Positions 49,686-58,978 of a DNA stretch of 64,000 nucleotides are shown piece by piece; position 1 is the first letter of the stretch, and every line of letters starts with the position of its first letter. The DNA is taken from the NCBI GenBank assembly GCA_030372335.1, contig JAUDCW010000010.1; one strand, given 5' to 3'. The stretch is from JALCOL01 sp022649665. GTDB lineage: Bacteria; Bacillota; Bacilli; Lactobacillales; Enterococcaceae. Made by a program: the position numbers and the translations under genes. The notes below the pieces were generated by a model. That model searched no databases. It was not told the DNA's origin and saw only the letters and a program-made list of their open reading frames with translations.

Positions 49686-50024
49686 TTGGACGATTCATTG
49701 CAGCAAATGCAGCGTGCAGTCGATGAGTATATCGGCCAGTTCAAAACCGGTTATTTCTCGCCGCTGGCTCAAATGGCGCGCATGACCGAAGAAGTCGGGG
49801 AATTGGCGCGCGAGATCAATCATTATTACGGCGAAAAGCCGAAGAAAGCCGATGAAAAGGTCCGTTCCGTCGAAGAAGAGCTCGGCGATGTCTTTTTTGT
49901 AACGCTGATCATGGCGAACTCGCTTGGGATCGACCTGACAGAAGCTTTTCAGCAGAATATGAAAAAATTTTATGCACGCGATAAATATCGTTTTGCGCGG
50001 AAGGATGGAAAGACACATGATTGA
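49686..50024 (+). CDS. MazG-like nucleotide pyrophosphohydrolase (YpjD type)
   Basis: 112 residues from TTG 49686, with AAAGGTGGG 6 bases upstream. The MazG/all-alpha NTP pyrophosphatase signature is clear: EEVGELAREINHYYG, then EELGDVFFVTLIMAN (metal-binding Glu and Asp). It probably cleans up non-standard or excess nucleoside triphosphates. It overlaps dapB by 8 bases, as ypjD does in Bacillus. Confidence 0.88.
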   Translation: MDDSLQQMQRAVDEYIGQFKTGYFSPLAQMARMTEEVGELAREINHYYGEKPKKADEKVRSVEEELGDVFFVTLIMANSLGIDLTEAFQQNMKKFYARDKYRFARKDGKTHD

Positions 50025-50805
50025 ATTACTGATTGCCGGTTTTGACGGCCGGATGGGAAGCGCTGCGATCGATATGGTACGCCATCACCCGAATTTTCAC
50101 TTAGCGGGGGTATACAGCCCGTATTCAGATTATGCTTTTTTAAACGAAGATCCGCAATATGCCGACTTGGAAGTACCGGTCTATCATGAACTTGCAGCAA
50201 CCAAAAATGCCGGTGCGCAGGTTTGGATCGATTTTACGGTCCCTGCTGCAGCGAAGGAAAATACCCTTTTTGCTTTGACGAACGGGATCGTTCCGATCGT
50301 CGGTACGACCGGCTTTACGCCGGAAGACATTGAAGAAATCAAAGAAGTTTCGAAAGAAAAGCATGTCGGCGGGTTGATCGCGCCGAATTTTGCGATCGGC
50401 GCGATTTTGATGATGGAATTCGCCCAGAAAGCGGCAAAATATTTTCCGGATGTTGAGATCATTGAACTGCATCATGACCGGAAGCTGGATGCGCCTTCAG
50501 GAACAGCGATCAAGACAGCCGAAATGATCCAAAAAGTCCGGGCGGCCAAAGTGCAAGGAGCTGCTGGCGAGAAAGAGACTCTTCCAGGGGCGCGCGGTGC
50601 AGATTTTGACGGGATGCGGATCCACAGCGTCCGTTTGCCGGGTCTTGTTGCCCATCAAGAGGTATTGTTCGGCAGTGCCGGCGAGGGACTCAAGATCCGC
50701 CATGATTCGTTCGACCGGGCTTCCTTTATGAAGGGCGTGGCGCTGGCGGCAGAAAAATTAGCTGGCAGCGAAACATTCTTTTACGGATTGGAAAACCTTT
50801 TATGA
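50017..50805 (+). CDS. dapB: 4-hydroxy-tetrahydrodipicolinate reductase DapB
   Basis: 262 residues starting at ATG 50017 after GGAAGGATGG. It reduces hydroxy-tetrahydrodipicolinate in lysine and diaminopimelate synthesis. It has the Rossmann GFDGRMGSAA at the N-terminus, VGTTGFT in the middle, and the substrate motif ELHHDRKLDAPSGTA (about 149-163). The next gene begins within its last codons. Confidence 0.95.
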   Translation: MIELLIAGFDGRMGSAAIDMVRHHPNFHLAGVYSPYSDYAFLNEDPQYADLEVPVYHELAATKNAGAQVWIDFTVPAAAKENTLFALTNGIVPIVGTTGFTPEDIEEIKEVSKEKHVGGLIAPNFAIGAILMMEFAQKAAKYFPDVEIIELHHDRKLDAPSGTAIKTAEMIQKVRAAKVQGAAGEKETLPGARGADFDGMRIHSVRLPGLVAHQEVLFGSAGEGLKIRHDSFDRASFMKGVALAAEKLAGSETFFYGLENLL

Positions 50806-52016
50806 AATTAACCAACCTGCCTGTTGAGTTCGCGGAAGCTCAACCGGTTTTGAACGCCTTGCAAGCGGCGGGATTTGAAGCGTATTTCGTCGGCGGATCG
50901 GTGCGCGATGTCCTGCTCGGCAAAAAGATCCACGATGTCGATATCGCGACCAGTGCGCTGCCGGATGAGATGAAAGCGATCTTTCCGAAAACGATCGATG
51001 TCGGTATCCAGCACGGCACGATCCTCGTTTTGTTTCACGGCGGGCAGTATGAAGTGACGACGTTTCGAACAGAATCGACTTATCATGATTTCCGCCGGCC
51101 GGATCATGTGACTTTTGTCCGCTCGCTGGAAGAGGACTTGAAGCGCCGTGACTTCACGATCAATGCTTTTGCACTCGATCCTTCGGGAGATTTGATCGAT
51201 CTGTTCGACGGTTTAGCCGATTTGGATCAAAAAATCATCCGGGCAGTCGGCGATCCGCAAGAGCGTTTTCATGAAGATGCGCTGCGGATGATGCGCGGAT
51301 TGCGCTTTGCCAGCCAACTCGATTTTGCAATCGAAAAAGAAACACTGGCGGCGATCTACGATTATCACCATCTGCTGGGCAAGATCTCGATCGAACGGAT
51401 CCAAGCAGAATTCACGCAGCTTTTGATGGCGCGCGACCGCCGAAACGGCCTGTTGCCGTTTGTGGAAACAGAGTGCTACTTATACTGTCCGGGATTGAAA
51501 GATTTTGGCGCGGAGCTGCTCGAGGCGGCCGACTTGCCCGAACTGCCATTTGAAAAAGCAAGCCACGCCTGGGCAGTTTTGATTGATCAAATGGGTCTTG
51601 CGGATAAAAAAATCGGCTCATTTATGAAAAGCTGGAAACTGTCGAATCAATTGATCGCGGATGTCCGGGCGCTTTTGAAAGGCCTTGCTGTTCGGAAAAA
51701 GGGCAATTGGACTCCTAATAGTTTGTACGCACTCGGCCTGGGGTATGCTGAAGAGGTTGAAAACCTGCTGCCTTTTTATCATTTGAGTGCTGACCATCCG
51801 AGTCTTGCCGCGCTTTATGACGCATTGCCTATCAAGTGCCGCGAGGAGCTCGCGGTCAACGGCAAAGATCTGCTAGAAAACATCGATGTGCCGCAAGGGC
51901 CGTGGATCGGCACCGCGCTCCAGCAGGCTGAACAGCTGGTACTTCATCAGCAATTGCCGAATGATCGCGAGAAAATATTGCAATATCTGAAGGAGGAAAA
52001 GGAAATTGATTTTTGA
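50802..52016 (+). CDS. cca: CCA tRNA nucleotidyltransferase
   Basis: 404 residues. The class II nucleotidyltransferase head has YFVGGSVRDVLLGKKIHDVDIATSA (metal-binding DVD), then RRDFTINAFALD and the basic RRNGL region. It adds or repairs CCA ends of tRNAs, which matters here because the tRNA-like element at 26447 encodes no CCA. It overlaps the genes on both sides. Confidence 0.95.
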   Translation: MKLTNLPVEFAEAQPVLNALQAAGFEAYFVGGSVRDVLLGKKIHDVDIATSALPDEMKAIFPKTIDVGIQHGTILVLFHGGQYEVTTFRTESTYHDFRRPDHVTFVRSLEEDLKRRDFTINAFALDPSGDLIDLFDGLADLDQKIIRAVGDPQERFHEDALRMMRGLRFASQLDFAIEKETLAAIYDYHHLLGKISIERIQAEFTQLLMARDRRNGLLPFVETECYLYCPGLKDFGAELLEAADLPELPFEKASHAWAVLIDQMGLADKKIGSFMKSWKLSNQLIADVRALLKGLAVRKKGNWTPNSLYALGLGYAEEVENLLPFYHLSADHPSLAALYDALPIKCREELAVNGKDLLENIDVPQGPWIGTALQQAEQLVLHQQLPNDREKILQYLKEEKEIDF

Positions 52017-52371
52017 AAAAGTTTTTACTGTCACTGAAGAATCAACGGCTCAAGCGATGAATTCCGGCGATCTGCCAGTTCTGGCAACGCCGGCACTTGT
52101 CGCAAAAGTGGAAGAAACAGCGAAAGACAGTATCCAGATCTCCGAAGAAGAAACGACGGTCGGCAGTTATTTTTCGATCGATCATTTGGCGCCGACCGTG
52201 ATCGGCCGAAAAGTATATCTGCAAGTCGAACTGATGCATCAAGGAAAAAAAAGCTACAATTTTTCTTTTTCCGCGTTTGAAGGCGCTGATAAGAAAAAAC
52301 TGATCGCAAAAGGCGATCACCGGCGCGTCCGCGTGCCGCGGCAAAAGTTTCTTGAAGAAGCCGGAAAATAG
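52006..52371 (+). CDS. Hotdog-fold thioesterase-like protein
   Basis: 121 residues from TTG, with GAAGGAGGAAAAGG upstream. The layout resembles the fluoroacetyl-CoA-thioesterase-like hotdog group: ATPALVAKVEETAKDSI, then HLAPTVIGRKVYLQVEL and FSFSAFEG. The substrate is unknown. It overlaps cca by 11 bases and is followed by a terminator. Confidence 0.75.
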   Translation: MIFEKVFTVTEESTAQAMNSGDLPVLATPALVAKVEETAKDSIQISEEETTVGSYFSIDHLAPTVIGRKVYLQVELMHQGKKSYNFSFSAFEGADKKKLIAKGDHRRVRVPRQKFLEEAGK

Positions 52372-52380
52372 CGACCAACG

Positions 52381-52426
52381 ACGGTCGAGCGATTCAGCAC
52401 TAGCGGATCAGCTTGACCGTTTTTTA
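52381..52426 (+). terminator. Intrinsic terminator before the ABC-F gene
   Basis: ACGGTCGAGC pairs with GCTTGACCGT (one G-T pair) around a 20-base loop and runs into TTTTTT. Confidence 0.82.
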
Positions 52427-52445
52427 GCGAGAAGGGGAATCATGC

Positions 52446-54326
52446 ATGAAAGAGCTGGCAGTAAATGAAATCAGCAAAAGTTATGGTGAAAAAAAGCTTT
52501 TTCATCATTTATCGTTTTTGATCCATGAAAAAGACCGGATCGGACTGATCGGGATGAACGGATCCGGAAAAAGTACACTGATGAAGATCTTGGCGGGAAA
52601 AGACGTCCCAGAAGGCGGAACGATCGAAAAAAGCGGCGACTATACGATCAGTTACTTAGCGCAGGACAATTTTTTAGATGTAGAGATGCCGGTCCTTGAA
52701 GCGGTATTTACCGGGGACGCGCCGATCCTGGCTGCTTTGCGGCGGTATGAACAGGCATTGATCGCGATCGAGCGTGACGGCGAAGATCCGCAAGTCCAGC
52801 GGCAATTCCAGCAAGCAGAAGAAGAGATGAATCGTTTGAACGCTTGGGAGGCTGATACGGAAGCAAAAAGTATTTTGCAGAAACTAGCGGTACCGTTTCT
52901 GGCAACGCCGCTGAAAGACCTTTCGGGTGGTCAGTTGAAACGAGTCAATTTAGCACGTGTCCTGATCAGCGCGAGCGATCTCCTCCTCTTAGATGAACCG
53001 ACAAACCATTTGGATTACAGCTCGATCACTTGGCTGGAAGACTATTTGAAACGCTATCCAGGCGCCGTGGTGGTCATTACTCATGACCGCTATTTTTTGG
53101 ACCGCGTCACGACGCGGATCTTTGAATTGTCGCGCGGCAGTTTTTTTGAAACTGACGGGAATTATCAAGAATATTTGAGCAAAAAAGCGGCCTTGGATGA
53201 AAATGAAGCGCGCCAGATCCAAAAAAAGAAAAGTCTGTATAAACAGGAGCTCAGCTGGATGCGAGCCGGGGTCCAAGCGCGCGGTACAAAGCAGCAGGCC
53301 CGGATCGATCGTTTTCACTCGCTTAAACAGTATTTGGAGACGGCGAACGGTCCCGCCGGAGAAATGGAGTTCGGTTTCGCTTCACAGCGTCTTGGAAAAA
53401 AAGTGCTCCAGCTGAAAAAAGCTTCACTTGAACTTGGCGGGAAGATATTGTTCCAACACTTAGATCTTTTGATCCAGCGTGATGAACGCTTAGGCGTCAC
53501 TGGGCGAAACGGCGCCGGCAAGTCATCGCTTTTGAATGTATTAGCAGGACTGGTCCCGCTCACTGCAGGCATCTACGAAATCGGCGAAACTGTGCGGATT
53601 GCCTATTACACTCAGCAAAATGAAGCCATGGATCCGGAGATGCGCCTGATCGAATATTTGCAGGAAGCTGCGGCGACAGTCAAAAGTGCTGGCGGCGAAA
53701 TAATCAGTGCGACCGATATGCTCGAACGCTTTCTGTTTCCGCGGGCGATGCACGGCGTCAAGATCGACCGGCTTTCGGGCGGTGAGCAGCGGCGCCTTTA
53801 TCTTCTGCGGCTTTTGATCCAGCAGCCGAATGTCCTGCTGCTGGATGAGCCGACGAATGATCTGGATATCGATACTTTAACCGTCTTGGAAGATTATTTG
53901 GCCACTTTTCCAGGCGCAGTCATCGCAGTTTCGCATGACCGCTATTTTTTGGATAAAACAGTCAATAAACTGCTGGTTTTTTTGGGCGACGGGAAAACGC
54001 AGTTGATCCACGGGACCATGAGCGAATACTTGCTGCAGGAAAAAGAACGTGAGAAAGAGCTTCCGGTGGCGAAAAAGAAAACTGCCGTCGAACCGAGAAA
54101 AGCTTCGGACAAGCGGCGGATGAATTATCAAGAGAAAAAAGAATGGGCGACGATCGAAGAAGAGATCGATATTTTGGAAGAAAAAGCAGCTGATATTCAG
54201 GCAGCCATGAATGAAACCGGCGCAGACTTCGGCAAGCTGGCTGAGCTGCAAAAGGATCTCGAAGAAACGAATCACGCGCTGGAAGAAAAGATGGCCCGCT
54301 GGGAATATTTGAGCGAGCTGGCCTGA
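52446..54326 (+). CDS. ABC-F family ATP-binding protein (Uup-like)
   Basis: 626 residues with two ABC cassettes and no membrane helix. Walker A GMNGSGKST (about 36) and GRNGAGKSS (about 355), signatures LSGGQLKRVNLARVL and LSGGEQRRLYLLRLL, Walker B LLLDEPTNHLD and LLLDEPTNDLD. An inter-domain linker with the P-site-tRNA-interacting motif region lies between, and a C-terminal coiled coil (about 565-626) is seen. Such factors act on the ribosome. GAAGGGGAATC precedes the ATG. Confidence 0.92.
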   Translation: MKELAVNEISKSYGEKKLFHHLSFLIHEKDRIGLIGMNGSGKSTLMKILAGKDVPEGGTIEKSGDYTISYLAQDNFLDVEMPVLEAVFTGDAPILAALRRYEQALIAIERDGEDPQVQRQFQQAEEEMNRLNAWEADTEAKSILQKLAVPFLATPLKDLSGGQLKRVNLARVLISASDLLLLDEPTNHLDYSSITWLEDYLKRYPGAVVVITHDRYFLDRVTTRIFELSRGSFFETDGNYQEYLSKKAALDENEARQIQKKKSLYKQELSWMRAGVQARGTKQQARIDRFHSLKQYLETANGPAGEMEFGFASQRLGKKVLQLKKASLELGGKILFQHLDLLIQRDERLGVTGRNGAGKSSLLNVLAGLVPLTAGIYEIGETVRIAYYTQQNEAMDPEMRLIEYLQEAAATVKSAGGEIISATDMLERFLFPRAMHGVKIDRLSGGEQRRLYLLRLLIQQPNVLLLDEPTNDLDIDTLTVLEDYLATFPGAVIAVSHDRYFLDKTVNKLLVFLGDGKTQLIHGTMSEYLLQEKEREKELPVAKKKTAVEPRKASDKRRMNYQEKKEWATIEEEIDILEEKAADIQAAMNETGADFGKLAELQKDLEETNHALEEKMARWEYLSELA

Positions 54327-54338
54327 AGGAGGAAAAGC

Positions 54339-54830
54339 ATGTTTAGTGCAATTTGGGCAGAAGATGAAAATGGACTGATCGGCGCCGGCGGGAAACTTCC
54401 TTGGCATTTGCCGGCTGATCTGAACTATTTTAAAGAAAAAACAGTAGGCCACCGCCTTGTAATGGGTAAAGCAACTTTTCTAGGAATGGGCGCGCGCCCG
54501 CTGCCGCAGCGAACGACGCTTCTTTTGACGCGGGACCAGGGTTTTTCGCTGCCGAAAGGCGTTGAACGGATCACCTCTTTGGCTGAATTTATCGACAAAA
54601 ATCAGAACATGGCCGAAGAGATCTTCATCGCCGGGGGAGCGGGAACTTATCAGCTGTTTCTGCCGTATACCAAAAAGCTCTACCGCACCAAGATCCGGCA
54701 CGCTTATGCTGGGGATACGCATTTCCCGGCGGTCGACTGGGCAGCATGGCACCTTTGCAGCAGCGTTCCGGGGCCAAAAGATGCTGAACAGCCGGATTAC
54801 TTTTTTGAAATATGGGGAAGAAATGAGTAA
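54339..54830 (+). CDS. folA: Dihydrofolate reductase
   Basis: 163 residues. Family motifs are seen: IWAEDENGLIGAGGKLPWHLPADLNYFK (active-site Trp, Asp), VMGKATFLGM and IFIAGGAGTYQLFL. It reduces dihydrofolate with NADPH for thymidylate and purine synthesis. GAAGGAGG precedes the ATG, 12 bases after the ABC-F stop. Confidence 0.95.
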   Translation: MFSAIWAEDENGLIGAGGKLPWHLPADLNYFKEKTVGHRLVMGKATFLGMGARPLPQRTTLLLTRDQGFSLPKGVERITSLAEFIDKNQNMAEEIFIAGGAGTYQLFLPYTKKLYRTKIRHAYAGDTHFPAVDWAAWHLCSSVPGPKDAEQPDYFFEIWGRNE

Positions 54831-54834
54831 ATAA

Positions 54835-54880
54835 AAACGGAAACGAAGGCGGCGTTTTTTGCCGCAGTCGTTTCCGTTCC
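54835..54880. terminator. Bidirectional terminator between folA and the hemolysin III gene
   Basis: ACGGAAACGA pairs with TCGTTTCCGT, with an inner CGGC/GCCG stem around TTTTTT. A run precedes it and TTTT follows, serving both converging genes. Confidence 0.85.
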
Positions 54881-54894
54881 ATTTTGATTTGAGA

Positions 54895-55563
54895 TCAGCT
54901 GTACAGATAAATCGAAAACCACATCATGATTGCGGCAGCCAAGACGAACAGATGCCAAACGACATGCATCAACGGAAAGTTCTTTTTGCTGAGGCCATAG
55001 ATCGCGGCACCGAGCGAATACGTCAGGCCGCCGGCAACCAACAGCCAGAACCCGACCGGACCGAGACCGGTGTAAAGCGGGCGGAAAGCGAAAAGACAGC
55101 ACCAGCCCATAATGATATAAATGACTGTCGAGATCTTCGGATTAAAATGTTTTTTGAGTGTCAAACTTTTGTAGACGATCCCCGCGATCGCCGCCGCCCA
55201 AATCACGCCGAAAAGCGTCCAGCCCAGCCAGCCGCGGACCACTAGGAGGCAGTAGGGAGTATAAGACCCCGCGATCAACAGAAAGATCGAAGCGTGGTCA
55301 AAAACTTGGAAAACGTGAAAAGCTTTGGTGAATACCAGACTGTGAAAAAGTGTTGAAAATAAAAATAAAAAAATCAGTGAACTTCCATAGACCGCATAAC
55401 TGACGACAGCAAGCGCTGAACCTTCACGGGCGCCTTTGATCAGCAGCAGGATCAGTCCGGCGACACTCAAACCAAAGCCGATCCCATGCGTGATCGCATT
55501 GAATACTTCAGTCGTGATCAAATAACGTTTCTTATGGATTTTTTGCGGCATTGAATGTTGCAT
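54895..55563 (-). CDS. Hemolysin III / adiponectin-receptor-like membrane protein
   Basis: 222 residues starting at ATG 55563, with GAGGAGGAATT upstream. Seven hydrophobic helices, an early NAITHGIGFGLS, HSLVF and FDHASIFLLIAGSYTPY, and a C-terminal MHVVWHLFVL carry the histidines and aspartate expected for the metal site of the PAQR/hemolysin III family. Real hemolysis is doubtful for most members; a hydrolase or membrane-homeostasis role is more likely. Confidence 0.92.
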   Translation of the reverse strand: MQHSMPQKIHKKRYLITTEVFNAITHGIGFGLSVAGLILLLIKGAREGSALAVVSYAVYGSSLIFLFLFSTLFHSLVFTKAFHVFQVFDHASIFLLIAGSYTPYCLLVVRGWLGWTLFGVIWAAAIAGIVYKSLTLKKHFNPKISTVIYIIMGWCCLFAFRPLYTGLGPVGFWLLVAGGLTYSLGAAIYGLSKKNFPLMHVVWHLFVLAAAIMMWFSIYLYS

Positions 55564-55692
55564 GAAAATTCCTCCTCGCGATAAAAAAAACGAAATCAAT
55601 GAAATTTCTCTTTCATTCTGTTATAATATTTTTTAGTTATCAAAGCTATTTTAGCATGTTTGATAATAGTTTCCAAAGAAAGAGTGGGTCGG

Positions 55693-56544
55693 ATGACAAA
55701 AATTAAAATCGTAACAGACTCTTCTTGTATTTTAACACAGGAAGACATCGAGAAATATAACATACATGTGGTGCCGCTGTCTGTCATGATCGATGGCACG
55801 ATCTATACGCCGCCAAAAAATCTGACTTATGAAAAATTTATGGAATTGATGGCAGAATCCAAAAGTTTGCCGAAAACCTCGCAGCCGCCGCTAGGAGCTT
55901 TTCTGGAACTTTATGAAGAATTGACGAAAGACGGCAGTCAAGTGCTATCGATCCATTTGACAGAATCGCTCAGCGGAACTGTTGAAACGGCCAAACAGGC
56001 AGCAAAGATGGTCCAAGGTGCGATCACTGTCGTCGACTCGGCTTTTGTCGATCAAGGCACGACTTTCCAAGTGCTGAAAGCGGCTGAATTAGCCGAAAAA
56101 GGCAGCGACTTGTCGACGATTTTGGCAGAGATCAAAAAAGTGCGCGACCACACCGTGCTGTATCTTGGCTTGTCTTCGCTTGAAAATTTAGTCAAAGGCG
56201 GCCGGATCAACCGTGCCGTGGGATTGATCTCGAGCTTTTTCAACGTCAAGGTCGTGATGCAAATGGAACATGGAGATCTGTTCCCTAAAGCAAAAGGACG
56301 CGGCGACAAAACATTCGCGAAATGGTTTGAACAGCTGAAAACAAGTTTGCAAAAACAAGCTAGCGATGTCGCGCGGATCGGTATTTCCTATGCCGGCGAC
56401 AGCGGCAAGGAAATCGTTAAAAAATTCAAGATCGAGCTCCAGCAGATCCTGCCTGACCTTGAGATCCCGGTCGTGCATACGACACCGATCGTATCGACCC
56501 ACACTGGTCCGGGGGCGTTCGCGGTCATCTTCTATACCAAATAA
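55693..56544 (+). CDS. DegV family fatty-acid-binding protein
   Basis: 283 residues starting at ATG 55693 (MTKIKIVTDSSCILTQED). It has the DegV pattern with TDSS, PKTSQPPLGAF, LSGTVETAKQAA and GGRINRAVGLI. DegV/FakB proteins bind fatty acids, and FakB feeds exogenous fatty acids to the kinase FakA. The partner is not in the window, so the exact subtype is open. A terminator overlaps the gap to the next gene. Confidence 0.92.
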   Translation: MTKIKIVTDSSCILTQEDIEKYNIHVVPLSVMIDGTIYTPPKNLTYEKFMELMAESKSLPKTSQPPLGAFLELYEELTKDGSQVLSIHLTESLSGTVETAKQAAKMVQGAITVVDSAFVDQGTTFQVLKAAELAEKGSDLSTILAEIKKVRDHTVLYLGLSSLENLVKGGRINRAVGLISSFFNVKVVMQMEHGDLFPKAKGRGDKTFAKWFEQLKTSLQKQASDVARIGISYAGDSGKEIVKKFKIELQQILPDLEIPVVHTTPIVSTHTGPGAFAVIFYTK

Positions 56545-56552
56545 ATGTTTTG

Positions 56553-56586
56553 AAAGACCGCCGTCTCCTTCGTGCGGTCTTTTTTC
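56553..56586 (+). terminator. Intrinsic terminator after the degV gene
   Basis: AAAGACCGC pairs with GCGGTCTTT around a 12-base loop, followed by TTTTTT, 13 bases before the next start codon. Confidence 0.88.
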
Positions 56587-56598
56587 GAGGTGAAACTG

Positions 56599-57492
56599 TT
56601 GAAAAAAAAAGGAATACATTATGCAGGCATTGCGGGGATCGTGCTGTTGAGCGCCTTTGCGGCTTTTATGGTTTTACGCTACTTTTTCCCGCCGATCAAA
56701 CAGATCAATATGGCAACGGAAACATTCACGAATCAAAAATTCAAAAGAACGGTGATCGAGCTGACTGCGCTGGGAGATTCGCTGACAGAAGGGATCGGCG
56801 ATTCGACCAAACAGGGCGGCTATGTGGCGCCACTCAAGCGAGATCTGGTGAGTGAATATGCGTTTAAAAATGTGGCGACCGCTAATTTTGGAAAAAGCGG
56901 CGACCGGAGCGATCAAATCTTAAAACGCATTGCTGACGACAAGAAACTTCAAGACTCTTTGAAAAAAGCCGATTTGATCACACTGACAGTCGGCGGGAAT
57001 GATCTGATGAAAGTCATTTCGGGGGATTTGACCGGGGCGGTCAATGAGAAAAAATTCGATGCAGCGCTGGATGTCTATCAAAGCCGGCTCGTCAAACTTT
57101 TCGGTGCGATCCAAACACTCAATCCGAAAGCTCCGATCTACCTTTTAGGGATCTATAATCCGTTTTACGGTCAGCTTGATGAAGCGCAGTCTTTTGGCGA
57201 ATATGTCGACCGCTGGAACAAGGGGACTCGTCAGACTGCTGATAAAGCAGAAAAGGTCTATTTCGTCCCGATCAGCGAGAAGTTTATGGCAACCGTTACC
57301 GACCGTTCTGCATCCAGCAGCGCGACCAGCAGTGATTCTTCAAGCAGCGATGCAGCAGATACCAGTCAGCTGCCGATCTATTTAGGCGATGATCATTTTC
57401 ATCCGAATTCATTGGGGTACGAAATGATCGCGACGGCCTTTCAAGATGAAATGATCAAAACGCAAGATGACTGGCTGCCAAAGGAGAAGTAG
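56599..57492 (+). CDS. Membrane-anchored SGNH/GDSL hydrolase (YpmR-like)
   Basis: 297 residues from TTG 56599, with CGAGGTGAA upstream. One N-terminal helix (about 6-26) anchors it outside. The SGNH blocks are in order: GDSLTEGIGDS (Ser), the Gly block, VGGNDLM (Asn), and DDHFHPNSLGYE (Asp, His). A Ser/Asp-rich insertion lies before the last block. It is probably an esterase acting on envelope lipids or sugars, substrate unknown. ypmS follows directly. Confidence 0.9.
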   Translation: MKKKGIHYAGIAGIVLLSAFAAFMVLRYFFPPIKQINMATETFTNQKFKRTVIELTALGDSLTEGIGDSTKQGGYVAPLKRDLVSEYAFKNVATANFGKSGDRSDQILKRIADDKKLQDSLKKADLITLTVGGNDLMKVISGDLTGAVNEKKFDAALDVYQSRLVKLFGAIQTLNPKAPIYLLGIYNPFYGQLDEAQSFGEYVDRWNKGTRQTADKAEKVYFVPISEKFMATVTDRSASSSATSSDSSSSDAADTSQLPIYLGDDHFHPNSLGYEMIATAFQDEMIKTQDDWLPKEK

Positions 57493-58131
57493 ATGGAAAA
57501 ACAAACGAATAATAATAAATTGAAGTCTAGCGAAAAGCGGCCGCAGCGCGATCTTTGGAAGATCGCGACCCTCATTCTGCTCGGCCTTGTTGCTGGGGTC
57601 GTGATCTTTTTCACAGTGAATCTTTTATCTTCTCCAAAAGAGATCGCAACCGATGAGGAAACAAGCATGCCGGCGGGGACTGATTTGGCGGACATCACGA
57701 TGACCAAAGAACAGGCGAATACGCTGATCAGTCACTTTCTGACTGCGTATCAAGGAAAAAACAAAACGAAGTACCAGCTCGTCTTGAGCAAACAGGCGAT
57801 GCTCTCCGGAACGCTTCAGATCTTGGGGCAATCGATCGACTTTCACTTGAGTTTCGATCCATATGTAATGGAAAACGGCAACTTGCAGTTAAAGGCCCGT
57901 ACGCTGGCGTTAGGAACTTTGCAGCTGCCGATCTCGCAGGCGCTCCGCTTTATTGATACGCAATTTGATTTTCCCAAGTGGATCACGATCGATCAGTCGG
58001 AAAAAGCGATCATTTTGCACTTTGATAAATTTGAAGCAGCAAAAGGCGTCTATCTGAAAGCTAAACGGATCAATTTGGCGGACGACGAATTGCGTTTTAG
58101 TGTCTATTTGAAGAAAACAGCGAACAAGTAA
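57493..58131 (+). CDS. YpmS family protein (DUF2140)
   Basis: 212 residues with a basic cytosolic start, one membrane helix (about 22-44) and an extracytoplasmic beta-rich domain. The pattern MTKEQANTLISHFLTAYQG and LGTLQLPISQALRFI matches DUF2140/YpmS. It starts 1 base after the YpmR stop, as in Bacillus. Function unknown; it is probably linked to the upstream hydrolase. Confidence 0.88.
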   Translation: MEKQTNNNKLKSSEKRPQRDLWKIATLILLGLVAGVVIFFTVNLLSSPKEIATDEETSMPAGTDLADITMTKEQANTLISHFLTAYQGKNKTKYQLVLSKQAMLSGTLQILGQSIDFHLSFDPYVMENGNLQLKARTLALGTLQLPISQALRFIDTQFDFPKWITIDQSEKAIILHFDKFEAAKGVYLKAKRINLADDELRFSVYLKKTANK

Positions 58132-58144
58132 AAGGGGCGTCGAG

Positions 58145-58357
58145 ATGAAGAGAAGCTACTATCACTATATGGAGACCGAGCGGCATCCGAATCCGAAAAG
58201 CCGGCTTGCGGAAGTTGCCAATATCGTTTGTGCGATGCCGGATTTTCCGAAGCAGAGCCAAGATTACCAAGAACTTTCCCATTTTTTGGAAATGACCGGC
58301 GAAGTGGATATGGATGCGTTTGACGCGAGTTGGCAGAAGTATATCGAGAATAATTAA
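58145..58357 (+). CDS. YozE family protein (UPF0346)
   Basis: 70 residues starting MKRSYYHYMETERHPNPKS and containing FPKQSQDYQELSHFLE, the complete UPF0346/YozE pattern (SAM-like helical fold). AAAGGGGCG precedes the ATG. Function unknown. Confidence 0.9.
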   Translation: MKRSYYHYMETERHPNPKSRLAEVANIVCAMPDFPKQSQDYQELSHFLEMTGEVDMDAFDASWQKYIENN

Positions 58358-58377
58358 GCAGGCTTGGAGGAGAGAAC

Positions 58378-58974
58378 ATGGCCCGTAGCAAAAAGTCGCC
58401 GGCCGAACGGCGGGATCTTTTCTGGTCGATTTTTAAAGAAATTTTGGGCGCGATCGCACTCGCTTTTGTGATCCGGGCCTTTCTTTTGATCCCGATCCCG
58501 GTTCATGGGAATTCCATGAGCCCCACGCTCAGGCAGGGGGACTATTTGATCATGGAGAAGATGAGCGCGATCCGGCGGTTCGATGTCGTCGTTTTTCGCG
58601 GGAATGATGGGATGATTTTAGTCAAACGGGTCGTCGCTCTTCCGGGCGAGGAAGTCGCTTACCGCCAAGATCAGCTTTTAGTCGACGGCAAGCAGATCAA
58701 CGAACCTTTTCTGAAAAAGAAAAAGGTGAATGGGATCCCGTTTACGGGCGACTTCGATCTCAAAGAGATCGCTCATCAAGCGCAGCTGAAAAACGATGAA
58801 TATTTTGTATTGGGCGACAACCGGCATCTTTCAAAAGATTCGCGGTCATTCGGGCCGATCAAAGCACAAAGCATCATCGGCAAAGCCCATTTCGTTTATT
58901 TTCCGGTGAAAGACATCCACTGGATCGCAACTAGCAGCATCAATCTGCCTGCCAAGCAGGCCATTAGGAAGTGA
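58378..58974 (+). CDS. lepB: Type I signal peptidase
   Basis: 198 residues. An N-terminal membrane helix (about 20-42) is followed by the catalytic serine box VHGNSMSPTLRQGDYL (Ser about 47) and the catalytic lysine box ILVKRVVALPGE, then the ordered FVLGDNRHLSKDSRSFG block. It removes signal peptides on the outer face of the membrane. GGAGGAGAGAAC precedes the ATG. Confidence 0.95.
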   Translation: MARSKKSPAERRDLFWSIFKEILGAIALAFVIRAFLLIPIPVHGNSMSPTLRQGDYLIMEKMSAIRRFDVVVFRGNDGMILVKRVVALPGEEVAYRQDQLLVDGKQINEPFLKKKKVNGIPFTGDFDLKEIAHQAQLKNDEYFVLGDNRHLSKDSRSFGPIKAQSIIGKAHFVYFPVKDIHWIATSSINLPAKQAIRK

Positions 58975-58978
58975 TCAC